7,831 bases of DNA from an uncultured Porphyromonas sp. GTDB lineage: Bacteria > Bacteroidota > Bacteroidia > Bacteroidales > Porphyromonadaceae. Numbering within the stretch: the first letter of the stretch is position 1; each line of letters opens with the position of its first letter. The stretch is taken from the NCBI GenBank assembly GCA_900554935.1, contig USJF01000056.1, positions 1 to 7,831 of the forward strand, given 5' to 3'. The notes under the pieces are model-generated. The model searched no databases. It saw only the letters and a list, made by a program, of their open reading frames with translations, and was not told where the DNA came from. Both the position numbers and the translations under genes were made by a program. This document shows, piece after piece, positions 1 to 6,218 of this stretch.

Positions 1-1106
1 AGAAATTAATGACAATCGTAGGCGCCACATTATTGGTGCTAACAACAGCTTTGGTAGGCTGTAGAAGAGATGGAGGTGCTCCCAACGAGAAGCGACAGAC
101 ATCACAGACAGAAGCGAAGGATCTACTGATAGAGGAGATCTTTTACTTCGGTAATTACCACATCGGAAGGACCCAAAATGAGATCAAGGCAGGCCAACCA
201 GCTGGTTGGAAAGAGGGAGGTACTCAATACTACAACAAGTACATCAAGGTGACCAATCCTACTAGTAAAGAGCTCTCTCTAGACGGTATGGGACTTGCCA
301 TCTCTCAATATAATCCAGATGACAAGCCCGAGTTTGCCACATCAATAGCAAAGAGCATCTATACAGATTCATTAGCAGTCTCTAAGCTTTACCTTTTTCC
401 AAAAGGTGATCCTAAAAACTTACTCAAACCTGGTGAGTCTCGTATTATCGCCACTGCAGCAATCAACCCTGTAGAGAAAGAGCGCAAGCGTGCATCAGAA
501 GACTGGGAAGAGAGCGAACTTGACTTCTCTGCTCTGCTAGACCTTACTGGTGCTGATTACGAATTAAACGACGAGAATGATAAGGTGACTAATCTTGTGC
601 CTTTCTATGAATTCAAAGGCTTTACAGAGGGTGACTTTAAGGGAGAGTACTTCAATCCGTTTGAAATAGATAAAGCCACCGGCATAGCACTGGTACGTCT
701 CGGAACAACCAGTGAGGAGTTACTAGAGGCGATCAAGGCTATTAACCCACAGGAAAAAAAGGGTGATAAGAAGGGCAAGTACACAAGACCTGTTAGCTAC
801 AGCAAGGCGCACAATAACTATAGCTTTATCCGTTGGGCACTATTCATTCCAAATGAATGGGTAACTGACTTTGTGGTGATCTGTGCAAAAGATTCTAGAA
901 AGTGGACCATTAACCAAAAACTTGACAAGGGATGCAAGAGCATCAACATGAAGGCAGTAGAAGGTGACAATAACAAATATGACCTCTGGGGTAAGTACGC
1001 TGGCAAGGCGATTATCCGCAAGTTTGATGGTAAGAAGTTAGTGGATACTAACGACTCCAATCTTGACTTTGAGGTGAAGGAGGCTAGCCTTTACAAGAAG
1101 AAATAA
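1..1106 (+). CDS. Surface/periplasmic lipoprotein, DUF4876-like (5' end cut by window)
   Basis: Seen: the frame opens at the window edge. The first ATG is at 9, but the two codons before it (AAA, TTA) are also open, so the real start probably lies one or a few codons outside, giving a usual Lys-rich signal-peptide beginning. Numbered from ATG 9, a hydrophobic stretch runs to a lipobox L-V-G-C with lipidated Cys18, followed by Arg-Arg and a low-complexity linker. The body has LLIEEIFYFG (39-48), YNKYIKV (75-81), LDGMGLA (91-97) and LKPGESRII (139-147). This order (beta strand with 'EI-Y-G', 'Y-KYI-V-N', 'LDG-G-A', 'KPGES-IIA') resembles the Bacteroidetes DUF4876 family, lamin-tail-like lipoproteins often encoded near TonB-dependent receptors; that assignment is from memory. 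The C-terminal half (about 200-365) is Lys-rich and ends EASLYKKK, with no type IX secretion domain. The molecular function is unknown. A terminator follows directly, so this is the last gene of its transcript. Confidence 0.72.
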   Translation, partial: KLMTIVGATLLVLTTALVGCRRDGGAPNEKRQTSQTEAKDLLIEEIFYFGNYHIGRTQNEIKAGQPAGWKEGGTQYYNKYIKVTNPTSKELSLDGMGLAISQYNPDDKPEFATSIAKSIYTDSLAVSKLYLFPKGDPKNLLKPGESRIIATAAINPVEKERKRASEDWEESELDFSALLDLTGADYELNDENDKVTNLVPFYEFKGFTEGDFKGEYFNPFEIDKATGIALVRLGTTSEELLEAIKAINPQEKKGDKKGKYTRPVSYSKAHNNYSFIRWALFIPNEWVTDFVVICAKDSRKWTINQKLDKGCKSINMKAVEGDNNKYDLWGKYAGKAIIRKFDGKKLVDTNDSNLDFEVKEASLYKKK

Positions 1107-1130
1107 ATTTCACTTACTATAAACTGGAAG

Positions 1131-1169
1131 GGAGCGATAGGCTGTGAGTCTGTCGCTCCTTTTTCTTTT
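1131..1169 (+). terminator. Rho-independent terminator of the lipoprotein gene
   Basis: A 10-bp stem is formed by GGAGCGATAG (1131-1140) and CTGTCGCTCC (1150-1159), all Watson-Crick except one T-G wobble, with a 9-nt loop. It is followed at once by a T-rich run TTTTTCTTTT (1160-1169). It starts 25 nt after the lipoprotein stop codon and points the same way, so it should end that transcript. Confidence 0.9.
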
Positions 1170-1248
1170 CCTCTTAAATTCCGATAGCGAGATAGTAGTG
1201 CAAGGGCATTTACAAACAGCTATAAATCATAGGGTTATAAAGCTGAAA

Positions 1249-1340
1249 AATGAGTTTGTAACTGAGCAATCGCTGAGTTCGAAACTCCGCAATGACTGAG
1301 TTACAAACTCAGCGATCACTCAGTTACAAACTCGCCTATT
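1249..1340. repeat. Four tandem 23-bp units with palindromic GAGTTNNNAACTC core
   Basis: Cores lie at 1252-1264 (GAGTTTGTAACTG), 1275-1287 (GAGTTCGAAACTC), 1298-1310 (GAGTTACAAACTC) and 1321-1333 (CAGTTACAAACTC), exactly 23 bp apart. The 10-nt spacers are also related: AGCAATCGCT, CGCAATGACT, AGCGATCACT. Because the core is palindromic except for its central triplet (TGT, CGA, ACA, ACA), the outermost units also make an inverted repeat: 1252-1277 pairs with 1308-1333 at 24 of 26 positions. Two further units sit at 7733-7768. The period recalls the 23-nt minisatellite of the BrickBuilt MITEs described in Porphyromonas gingivalis, but I cannot compare sequences here. It could alternatively be a set of protein-binding sites. 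Confidence 0.85.
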
Positions 1341-1454
1341 CTTTGGTATCTAACTCGATTACTGCTTATTTTAGCACTTCCTCTCGATGCCTTTGATGGA
1401 ATGTTGCGGCATTGAGCTCACCACTAAACTGATGACGGGGCTCGGAAAAATGGG

Positions 1455-1462
1455 TATCTTTG
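1455..1462 (+). promoter_or_regulatory. Bacteroidetes-type -7 promoter element TATCTTTG for the chromate transporter genes
   Basis: TATCTTTG matches the Bacteroidetes sigma-ABfr -7 consensus TAnnTTTG exactly, and the same octamer precedes the PDZ gene at 2634-2641. No convincing -33 TTG sits at the usual spacing upstream. The last G is only 5 nt before ATG 1468, so transcription should start on or next to that codon, implying a leaderless or nearly leaderless mRNA, or translation from the later ATG at 1522. Confidence 0.6.
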
Positions 1463-1467
1463 TGGCT

Positions 1468-2058
1468 ATGAAAGTGAAAGGGCTAAAAAAACGACGGGAT
1501 TGGAGACAGCTATTGCAGATGGCGAAGACCTTTTTCCTCATTGGTGGCTTCACCTTTGGAGGAGGTCAAGCAATGATCCAATTGATCCGTACGGAGGTGG
1601 TGGATAAGTATGGCTGGCTAGAGGATAAGGAGTTTATCGACCTCTTTGCTATGGCGCAATCGCTCCCTGGTGTGCTGGCGGTGAATATCTCCATCTTTGT
1701 GGGGTACCGTATTCAGGGATTCTTAGGGGCTTTGGTCTGTGCCTTTTTCAGCACGATGCCGAGCTTTGTGATCATATTGATACTGGCGATGTTTGCCAGT
1801 GATGTGAAGGACAATCCTACGGTAGAGGCGATCTTCAAGGGGATTCGCCCAGTGGTGGTTGCCCTGATTGCTGCGCCTACCATCACAGTGTGGCGTGCCC
1901 TTGGGCTAGGCTGGAAATGGGTTTGGATCCCCATTGTGGTGGCTCTTGGCATCTGGCAGCTCAAAGTAAGCCCAGTGCTGGTCATAGTGGTTTCGGCTTT
2001 GCTTGGCTGGATCTACACCATCTATATATGTGGGCGGAAAGGAGGTGAGGAGAGATGA
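1468..2058 (+). CDS. Chromate transporter family protein, N-terminal-type half (short-chain CHR)
   Basis: CHR family inner-membrane protein of 196 aa. Family members export chromate by proton-coupled antiport, though many homologues have untested substrates. The diagnostic motif FTFGGGQAM follows the first membrane helix start (TFFLIGG). Next come a short loop with W-L-E-D-K-E-F, then QSLPGVLAVN-SIFVGYR, equivalent to the family's 'PGP...N...Y-G' segment, and several hydrophobic helices up to a final one near IVVSALLGWIYTIYI. Length fits one CHR domain, so it needs a partner half. I chose ATG 1468 because the promoter element sits at 1455-1462. The frame stays open upstream to ATG 1387, but that extension (28 codons to here) has no family similarity. 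ATG 1522 (MAKTFFLIGG) is a possible shorter start. The stop overlaps the next gene's start by 4 nt. Confidence 0.85.
   Translation: MKVKGLKKRRDWRQLLQMAKTFFLIGGFTFGGGQAMIQLIRTEVVDKYGWLEDKEFIDLFAMAQSLPGVLAVNISIFVGYRIQGFLGALVCAFFSTMPSFVIILILAMFASDVKDNPTVEAIFKGIRPVVVALIAAPTITVWRALGLGWKWVWIPIVVALGIWQLKVSPVLVIVVSALLGWIYTIYICGRKGGEER
2040..2048 (+). promoter_or_regulatory. Strong Shine-Dalgarno sequence inside the upstream gene
   Basis: AGGAGGTGA at 2040-2048 is a near-ideal complement of the 16S rRNA 3' end. Its GGAGG core ends 9 nt before the overlapping start codon at 2055. Strong SD sequences are uncommon before Bacteroidetes genes and the other starts here lack one. The bases also encode Lys-Gly-Gly-Glu near the C-terminus of the first half, so chance is possible, but the site would suit coupled re-initiation. 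Confidence 0.5.
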
Positions 2059-2582
2059 TCTATTTGCAATTGATATGGGTCTACCTCAAGATTGGTTTGG
2101 TAGGCTTTGGTGGGGGCTATGCGATGCTCTCGCTGATTCAGGAGGAGGTAGTGACCAACTATGGGTGGCTCACGATGCAAGAATTTACTGATATTGTAGC
2201 GGTCTCGCAGATGACCCCTGGCCCTATCGGTATCAATAGTGCTACCTACATAGGCTATACCGTGACCGGCTCAGTGTGGGGCTCTATTGCTGCTACGGTC
2301 TCGGTGATGATTCCCTCCTTTGTGCTGGTGCTACTCATCTCGGTCTCCTTTGCTCGGATACAGAGAAGTAGGCACTTCAATGCCCTCTTTGTGGGGATCC
2401 GTCCTGCCGCAGTGGGGCTGATCGGAGCTGCTTTTTTGCTTCTTCTAAATGGAGAGAACTTTGTGGACTTGACCAGTGTGATCCTTTTTGCCATTGCCTT
2501 TGTGGCGGTGGTGATGAGATGGATTCATCCGATCTTGGTGATAGTGCTCGGTGGCATCGCTGGCTACTTCATCTACATCTAG
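2055..2582 (+). CDS. Chromate transporter family protein, C-terminal-type half (short-chain CHR)
   Basis: The second CHR half, 175 aa, starts at ATG 2055, which overlaps the stop of the first half (ATGA). This arrangement implies translational coupling and roughly equal amounts of both halves. Motifs: FGGGYAMLSLIQEEVV after the first helix, then VSQMTPGPIGINSATYIGY, the canonical CHR signature with the full 'TPGP' that the first half has only as 'LPG'. Further helices run through VWGSIAATVSVMIPSFVLVLL to the C-terminal LVIVLGGIAGYFIYI. Known for the family: paired short proteins (SCHR) act as heterodimers equivalent to one long bidomain ChrA. Whether the substrate is chromate is inference, and nothing nearby indicates a metal-resistance operon (no regulator, reductase or other metal gene). 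Confidence 0.87.
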   Translation: MIYLQLIWVYLKIGLVGFGGGYAMLSLIQEEVVTNYGWLTMQEFTDIVAVSQMTPGPIGINSATYIGYTVTGSVWGSIAATVSVMIPSFVLVLLISVSFARIQRSRHFNALFVGIRPAAVGLIGAAFLLLLNGENFVDLTSVILFAIAFVAVVMRWIHPILVIVLGGIAGYFIYI

Positions 2583-2633
2583 CGTGCCCTGCCTCTGCGT
2601 GGGGTGTATATATATAATGTACCTGAAATTTGG

Positions 2634-2641
2634 TATCTTTG
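2634..2641 (+). promoter_or_regulatory. Bacteroidetes-type -7 promoter element TATCTTTG for the PDZ gene and following genes
   Basis: TATCTTTG fits TAnnTTTG exactly and lies 34 nt before ATG 2676, which leaves a leader of roughly 25-30 nt. A clear -33 TTG at normal spacing is not visible; upstream is an alternating TA run (GTATATATATAATGTA). It is the last -7 element I found before 7624, so it may drive the whole six-gene run. Confidence 0.6.
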
Positions 2642-2675
2642 AGGTATCAGTAACTTATTGACATTGAATTGAGCG

Positions 2676-4088
2676 ATGAAAAGAATCATTATAGTGACGG
2701 CCTTTTGTCTAGTGGCCTCTCTCTCTCTGATGGCTCAGAAGGTGGGCGTACAGAGCAGCCGGTGTGAGGTGGGGCTCCTTTATCAGATTAGTTATCAGAC
2801 CAATTGGGGTGACTCTCGTGCGGTGGTAGTGGAGGTGATTCCCGACCAGCCGGCAGCCAAAGCTGGGCTGAAGGCAGGTGATATCATTGAGACTATCAAT
2901 GGCAGAAACACTCAAGAGATGAGTGAGGAGGAGATCAATCGTATACTCCTTGACCCTAGTATGGGAAGTGTGGAGCTGGAGGTGACCAACTTCGGGTACC
3001 GCAATAAGCGGATGACGATCCAAAAGCAGTGTGTTCCGGCACAGGCTGTCTCGGAGGCGATGCTGGCACGTGCCTTCAATATGTATAGTGTGGAGGATGT
3101 GACTACTCGAAGATTTACGATGCCTTACGGCTATCGTGCACCTGAGCAGATCGACTTTGCTCAGTACCGCACCTTTAGCTTTGCTTCTGGTCGAAAACCC
3201 ACGATATTGGAGCGTAGTATCTATCAGGAACTTCTACAGAAGGGGCTGAAGTATCAGGTGAAGGGGGGTGACTTGGTAGTGGCGATACAAGCGGATCTCA
3301 CTGCAAATCCCAACTACCGTGAGGGGGCGGAGAGCGACATAGAGAGGGGATTGAAAAACTATCGCTTCAATGCCAAGACGGGAGATATCCAGCAGTACCC
3401 TTTCCAGAGTATCAATGCGCCTAGCTTTATCGGTTCGCATCTCCTAACGGTGGCGATACAGATATCCGATGCGAAGAAGCAGAAGATGATATGGAGTGTG
3501 CAGGCGAAGGAGCGACTCAATAGCCCTTATAGTCTGGAGACTTATGCCGATAACTTTGCACCCCTACTGCTCTCTAACTTCCCCTTCCTTCGCTATATCT
3601 CTAACCCCACTTTTGTGCTACACAAAAATAGCTACCGCTCTATAGGGGTATTCTTTGATGCCAATGACCTTCAGCGTATTCTTTGGGTGGAAAAGGGTAG
3701 CCCGGCGGATCGGGCTGGCCTTATGCCTGGGGACCGGATCTTGACGATCAACGGGCTACCTCTCGAGTCGACGGTAAAGGCGATGACCGATGGCTACCAC
3801 GCTTTTTTGCGAAAGAGTCTATTCTTCAGAGATGAGGAGAGTCGCTTCCCAAGTAGCGATGGCTTCGACGGCAATAAGTTCTGGCGACTGGATAAGTACA
3901 AGGAGGTGGCGGAGCTGATGCAAGAGCCTAAGTACAAGGGGGCTTTTACCTACCTCTTTAGCCATCGCCCCTATGTCCACGACCCTATCATTGAGGATGT
4001 GGTGGTGGAGATTCAACGGGGCGGGGAGGTGATCCCAATAGCAATGAAGCCGGTGCTGAAGAAGGAGGATTATATCGAATTGATGTAA
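2676..4088 (+). CDS. Exported PDZ - DUF4136-like - PDZ protein
   Basis: Predicted periplasmic or envelope protein of 470 aa. A signal peptide (MKRIII, hydrophobic core, cleavage around LSLMA/QK at 20-22) lacks a lipobox Cys. PDZ 1 spans about 45-118 with the carboxylate-loop and core pattern AAKAGLKAGDIIETING (60-76). PDZ 2 spans about 322-455 with ADRAGLMPGDRILTING (344-360). The middle (about 155-310) has IDFAQYRTFSF, a helix ending in LLQKGLKYQ, GGDLVVAIQADL and later MIWSVQAKERL, which follows the DUF4136 layout ('F-Y-T', 'L--kG', 'DL-V', 'W-g'). No Ser protease triad or other catalytic motif is visible, so it is more likely a scaffold or peptide-binding protein than a protease. DUF4136 identity is from pattern memory. 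The insertion after PDZ 2's first half (about 370-440) makes that domain long for a PDZ. It lies 29 nt before the next gene. Confidence 0.78.
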   Translation: MKRIIIVTAFCLVASLSLMAQKVGVQSSRCEVGLLYQISYQTNWGDSRAVVVEVIPDQPAAKAGLKAGDIIETINGRNTQEMSEEEINRILLDPSMGSVELEVTNFGYRNKRMTIQKQCVPAQAVSEAMLARAFNMYSVEDVTTRRFTMPYGYRAPEQIDFAQYRTFSFASGRKPTILERSIYQELLQKGLKYQVKGGDLVVAIQADLTANPNYREGAESDIERGLKNYRFNAKTGDIQQYPFQSINAPSFIGSHLLTVAIQISDAKKQKMIWSVQAKERLNSPYSLETYADNFAPLLLSNFPFLRYISNPTFVLHKNSYRSIGVFFDANDLQRILWVEKGSPADRAGLMPGDRILTINGLPLESTVKAMTDGYHAFLRKSLFFRDEESRFPSSDGFDGNKFWRLDKYKEVAELMQEPKYKGAFTYLFSHRPYVHDPIIEDVVVEIQRGGEVIPIAMKPVLKKEDYIELM

Positions 4089-4117
4089 CTTGGAGTGGAA
4101 CAACGCCATCGACGGAA

Positions 4118-4789
4118 ATGATGCGACGACTAATTTTAAGCCTAATAACTTGTTGGATAGCTCTCTCAGCCACGGCACAGAGAGCCGATATACGACAACT
4201 ATTTCTCTCCATGCCCTCTAGCGTAATGCCCTCCCTCAGTAAGGAGTGGAAGGAGGAGCTTCTAAATAAGTACGACGCGCAGAAGGAGGGCCGTACTTAC
4301 AACCTAAAGGAGGTCCCCTACTCACCTACAAGTCCATCGGCAGATATCCGTATGATTACTAAGGATTACTTGGAGCTAAAACTTGATGATTCTACTAGCT
4401 TCCAGCTAAAGGTACTCCCAAAGGGATGGTGGGGCTATAGGATCAGTATCGTGCTGACAAGCGAGATAGTGCCATGGCAGTCGGTACTACTCTTCTACGA
4501 TCAGCAATGGCAACGACTAGAGACCTCTCACTACTTTACCTTCCCCTACCTAACTCAGTTCTTTACCGACTCTGAGCTGTTGTCCCGCAACGAGACAAAG
4601 CGAGTACTCTCAGAGATCGGGACACTAGCCTACAGCCATCACTGGTCACCAACAGAGCCACTTCTAACGACCAAAATCACCACCTTCGACCTCCCACTTT
4701 ACCAAAAGGAGTATCCCGAGTCAAAGCAGTGGCTCAAGGTAGATGGAGTCACCTATCGATGGAGGAGAGGGCAATTGAGAAGCCATTAA
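4118..4789 (+). CDS. DUF3256-like exported protein
   Basis: A 223-aa protein with a signal peptide (MMRRLILSLITCWIALSATA, cleavage near 20-21; ATG 4121 is an equally good start one codon in). The mature part begins with IRQLFLSMPSSVMPSLSKEWKEELL, then YNLKEVPYSPTSPSADIRMIT-DYLELKL and a mid-region SFQLKVLP...IVLTS.....PWQSVLLFYDQQW. The 'FL-MP-S--P-L' opening and 'S-I-FYD--W' core match what I recall of the Bacteroidetes DUF3256 family, whose function is not known. No lipobox, membrane segment or catalytic motif is evident, so the mature protein is likely periplasmic. It follows the PDZ gene by 29 nt with no promoter in between and precedes the coiled-coil gene by 15 nt, which suggests shared expression with both. 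Its coding strand is less G-rich than the gene before it. Confidence 0.7.
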   Translation: MMRRLILSLITCWIALSATAQRADIRQLFLSMPSSVMPSLSKEWKEELLNKYDAQKEGRTYNLKEVPYSPTSPSADIRMITKDYLELKLDDSTSFQLKVLPKGWWGYRISIVLTSEIVPWQSVLLFYDQQWQRLETSHYFTFPYLTQFFTDSELLSRNETKRVLSEIGTLAYSHHWSPTEPLLTTKITTFDLPLYQKEYPESKQWLKVDGVTYRWRRGQLRSH

Positions 4790-4804
4790 TTGAGCATATA
4801 ATAT

Positions 4805-5698
4805 ATGTCTACAGAAGAAGTAATACGCAAGAAAAAAGCCCTCATTATCGTCGGCACCATATTACTAGTAATCCTGATAATAGCGGGCATCTATACCATT
4901 ATCCATCAACGCCAGCAGCTCACCGACATCCAGAGCCTAGCCGAGATCGAAAAGCAAGAGCTAGAGGAGCAATACAATGAAGTAGCCCTACAGTACGAAG
5001 GCTTTAAGATAGAGGTGAGCAACGACTCCATTCTTCACCAGTTGGAGTCAGAGCAAGCCAAAGTCCAACGCCTGATGGAAGAGCTTCGGACCGTCAAGAG
5101 CACCAATGCCGCACGTATCTCAGAGCTACGTCGTGAGCTAGAGACCCTCCGCAAAGTACTCCGCCACTACGTAGTGCAGATCGATTCACTCAATAGAGCC
5201 AATGCAGAGCTACGCACAGAGAATCAAGAGGTAAAGCGACAGATCAGTGAAGTAACCACAGAGCGTACACAGCTACGAGAGGAGAAGGCAAAGCTAACAG
5301 AGCAGGTGACCCTAGCTAGCAAGCTATCGGTCTCCAGCTTTAATGTCCGCCGACTCAATTCAAGAGGGCGAGAGACCAAGCGTATCAAGCAGATGCGTCA
5401 GCTAGAATTCCGCTTTACCATCGATAAAAATGTCACCGCCGAGCCCGGCTTCCGCGATGTCTATATACGTATCATCACCCCCGACGAAGTGCTACTTCAG
5501 AAGCCTGCAGAGGGTGGGCGCTTCGAGTTTGAAGGTAGCAAAGTGCCCTACTCCATCAAGCGTCAGGTAGAGTATGGTGGCGAAGCAACCACCCTCACCA
5601 TGTACTGGGATATAGAGGAGTACCTAGTAGAGGGCAGCTATCGTGTAGAGATCTTTGCCGATGGATATATCATTGGTCGATTTACCTTTGCACTCTAA
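4805..5698 (+). CDS. Membrane-anchored coiled-coil protein conserved in Bacteroidales, function unknown
   Basis: 297 aa in three parts. Residues 1-11 are a short charged N-terminus (MSTEEVIRKKK) and about 12-33 a single membrane helix (ALIIVGTILLVILIIAGIYTI). About 38-172 is a long coiled coil rich in Glu, Lys, Arg and Leu, including RLMEELRTVKSTNAARISEL and LRKVLRHYVVQIDSLNR. About 184-297 is a beta-rich C-terminal domain with QLEFRFTIDKNVTAEPGFRDVYIRI, LTMYWDIEEYLVEGSYRVEIFADG and the ending IIGRFTFAL. From memory, proteins with this architecture and these motifs occur widely in Bacteroidales, usually annotated as hypothetical or loosely as SMC-like; the SMC resemblance is coiled coil only, with no ATPase motifs. 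With the N-terminus inside, the coil and C-terminal domain would face the periplasm. The start is preceded by AT-rich CATAATAT rather than an SD. Confidence 0.8.
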   Translation: MSTEEVIRKKKALIIVGTILLVILIIAGIYTIIHQRQQLTDIQSLAEIEKQELEEQYNEVALQYEGFKIEVSNDSILHQLESEQAKVQRLMEELRTVKSTNAARISELRRELETLRKVLRHYVVQIDSLNRANAELRTENQEVKRQISEVTTERTQLREEKAKLTEQVTLASKLSVSSFNVRRLNSRGRETKRIKQMRQLEFRFTIDKNVTAEPGFRDVYIRIITPDEVLLQKPAEGGRFEFEGSKVPYSIKRQVEYGGEATTLTMYWDIEEYLVEGSYRVEIFADGYIIGRFTFAL

Positions 5699-5712
5699 GC
5701 ACGCTACCAGCT

Positions 5713-6204
5713 ATGCCAAACCCGCAATTCAATAGCCACAATAAAGAGGAGTACCCTCCCATGCACACCGCCGAGCACATCATCAATCAGGCAATGTGCC
5801 GGCTCTTTGATACCGGGCGGAGTGTCAATGCCCACGTAGAGCGTAAGAAGTCGCGACTAGACTTCCTCGCCACCCAACCGATGGGCAATAAAGAAGCAAG
5901 GCTACTCGAGGAAGAGGTAAATCGAGTAATCCAGCTAGATCTACCAGTCACCTATATCACCACCACACGCCAAGCGGCAGAGCAATACGACGTAGACCTT
6001 AGTCGCATCCCCCACGACTCCTCCGAAGCGGTACGCATCGTGCAGGTAGGCAACTACGACACCTGCCTCTGCATCGGGAGCCACGTAGCACACACCCAGC
6101 AGATAGGGAGAGTAGAGATCTACTCCAACGCCTACGATCCCGAGCGAGCTAGGTGGCGCATCCGCTACCGACTAACGGAGAGCGACCCTACGTATAACGA
6201 TTAA
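5713..6204 (+). CDS. AlaX-like stand-alone alanyl/threonyl-tRNA synthetase editing-domain protein
   Basis: 163 aa matching the second additional (editing) domain of alanyl- and threonyl-tRNA synthetases. Metal-site residues are visible: HTAEH (His18 and His22, HxxxH) and CIGSH (Cys120 and His124, CxxxH) within the segment DTCLCIGSHVAHTQQIGRVE. The domain hydrolyses mischarged tRNA, classically Ser- or Gly-tRNA(Ala), in the cytoplasm; substrate preference cannot be read here. There is no catalytic synthetase domain or C-Ala domain, and length is close to the short AlaX-S class. I kept ATG 5713 because homologues I recall carry a short 'YPP' segment before MHTAEH, as here (EEYPPMHTAEH). ATG 5761 would begin exactly at MHTAEH. 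Fourteen nt separate it from the genes on each side, consistent with one operon. Its coding strand is C-rich. Confidence 0.85.
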   Translation: MPNPQFNSHNKEEYPPMHTAEHIINQAMCRLFDTGRSVNAHVERKKSRLDFLATQPMGNKEARLLEEEVNRVIQLDLPVTYITTTRQAAEQYDVDLSRIPHDSSEAVRIVQVGNYDTCLCIGSHVAHTQQIGRVEIYSNAYDPERARWRIRYRLTESDPTYND

Positions 6205-6218
6205 AACAATTCAATAAT

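Larger units (their letters stand above)
1107..1467. other. 361-bp gene-free region
   Basis: No credible coding frame is present. It contains the terminator of the upstream gene, about 80 bp of unassigned AT-rich sequence, the four-unit 23-bp repeat array, and a promoter -7 element just before the transporter gene. A weak bulged hairpin (CAGCTATAA at 1217-1225 with TTATAaaGCTG at 1235-1245) lies left of the array. The reading frame open from 1387 is treated as untranslated leader or non-transcribed sequence, because the promoter element lies inside it. Confidence 0.75.

Noticed and set aside
1217..1245. Bulged hairpin left of the repeat array as a terminator or riboswitch
   Set aside because: Nine AT-rich pairs with a 2-nt bulge and no T-run on either strand; too weak to assign a role.
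1249..1340. CRISPR array
   Set aside because: The period is only 23 bp, the 10-nt spacers are themselves conserved, the repeats are degenerate, and no cas gene is present.
1387..1467. N-terminal extension of the chromate transporter from ATG 1387
   Set aside because: The extension contains the TATCTTTG promoter element and has no CHR family similarity; ATG 1468 fits better.
1713..1985. Reverse-strand open frame inside the first transporter half
   Set aside because: It is fully inside a clear CHR gene, with no motif or start signal.
2605..2630. dif-like recombination site in the TATATATATAATGTA stretch
   Set aside because: I could not find both XerC- and XerD-like arms around a central hexamer; it reads as ordinary AT-rich promoter DNA. 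A dif search near the skew switch would still be worthwhile.
3819..4212. Reverse-strand open frames across the PDZ/DUF3256 junction
   Set aside because: They overlap two well-supported forward genes, lack recognisable domains and have compositions typical of antisense shadows.
4729..4980. Forward 83-aa open frame spanning the DUF3256-like and coiled-coil genes
   Set aside because: It overlaps both genes in another frame and is a His/Arg/Ser-rich shadow without family features.
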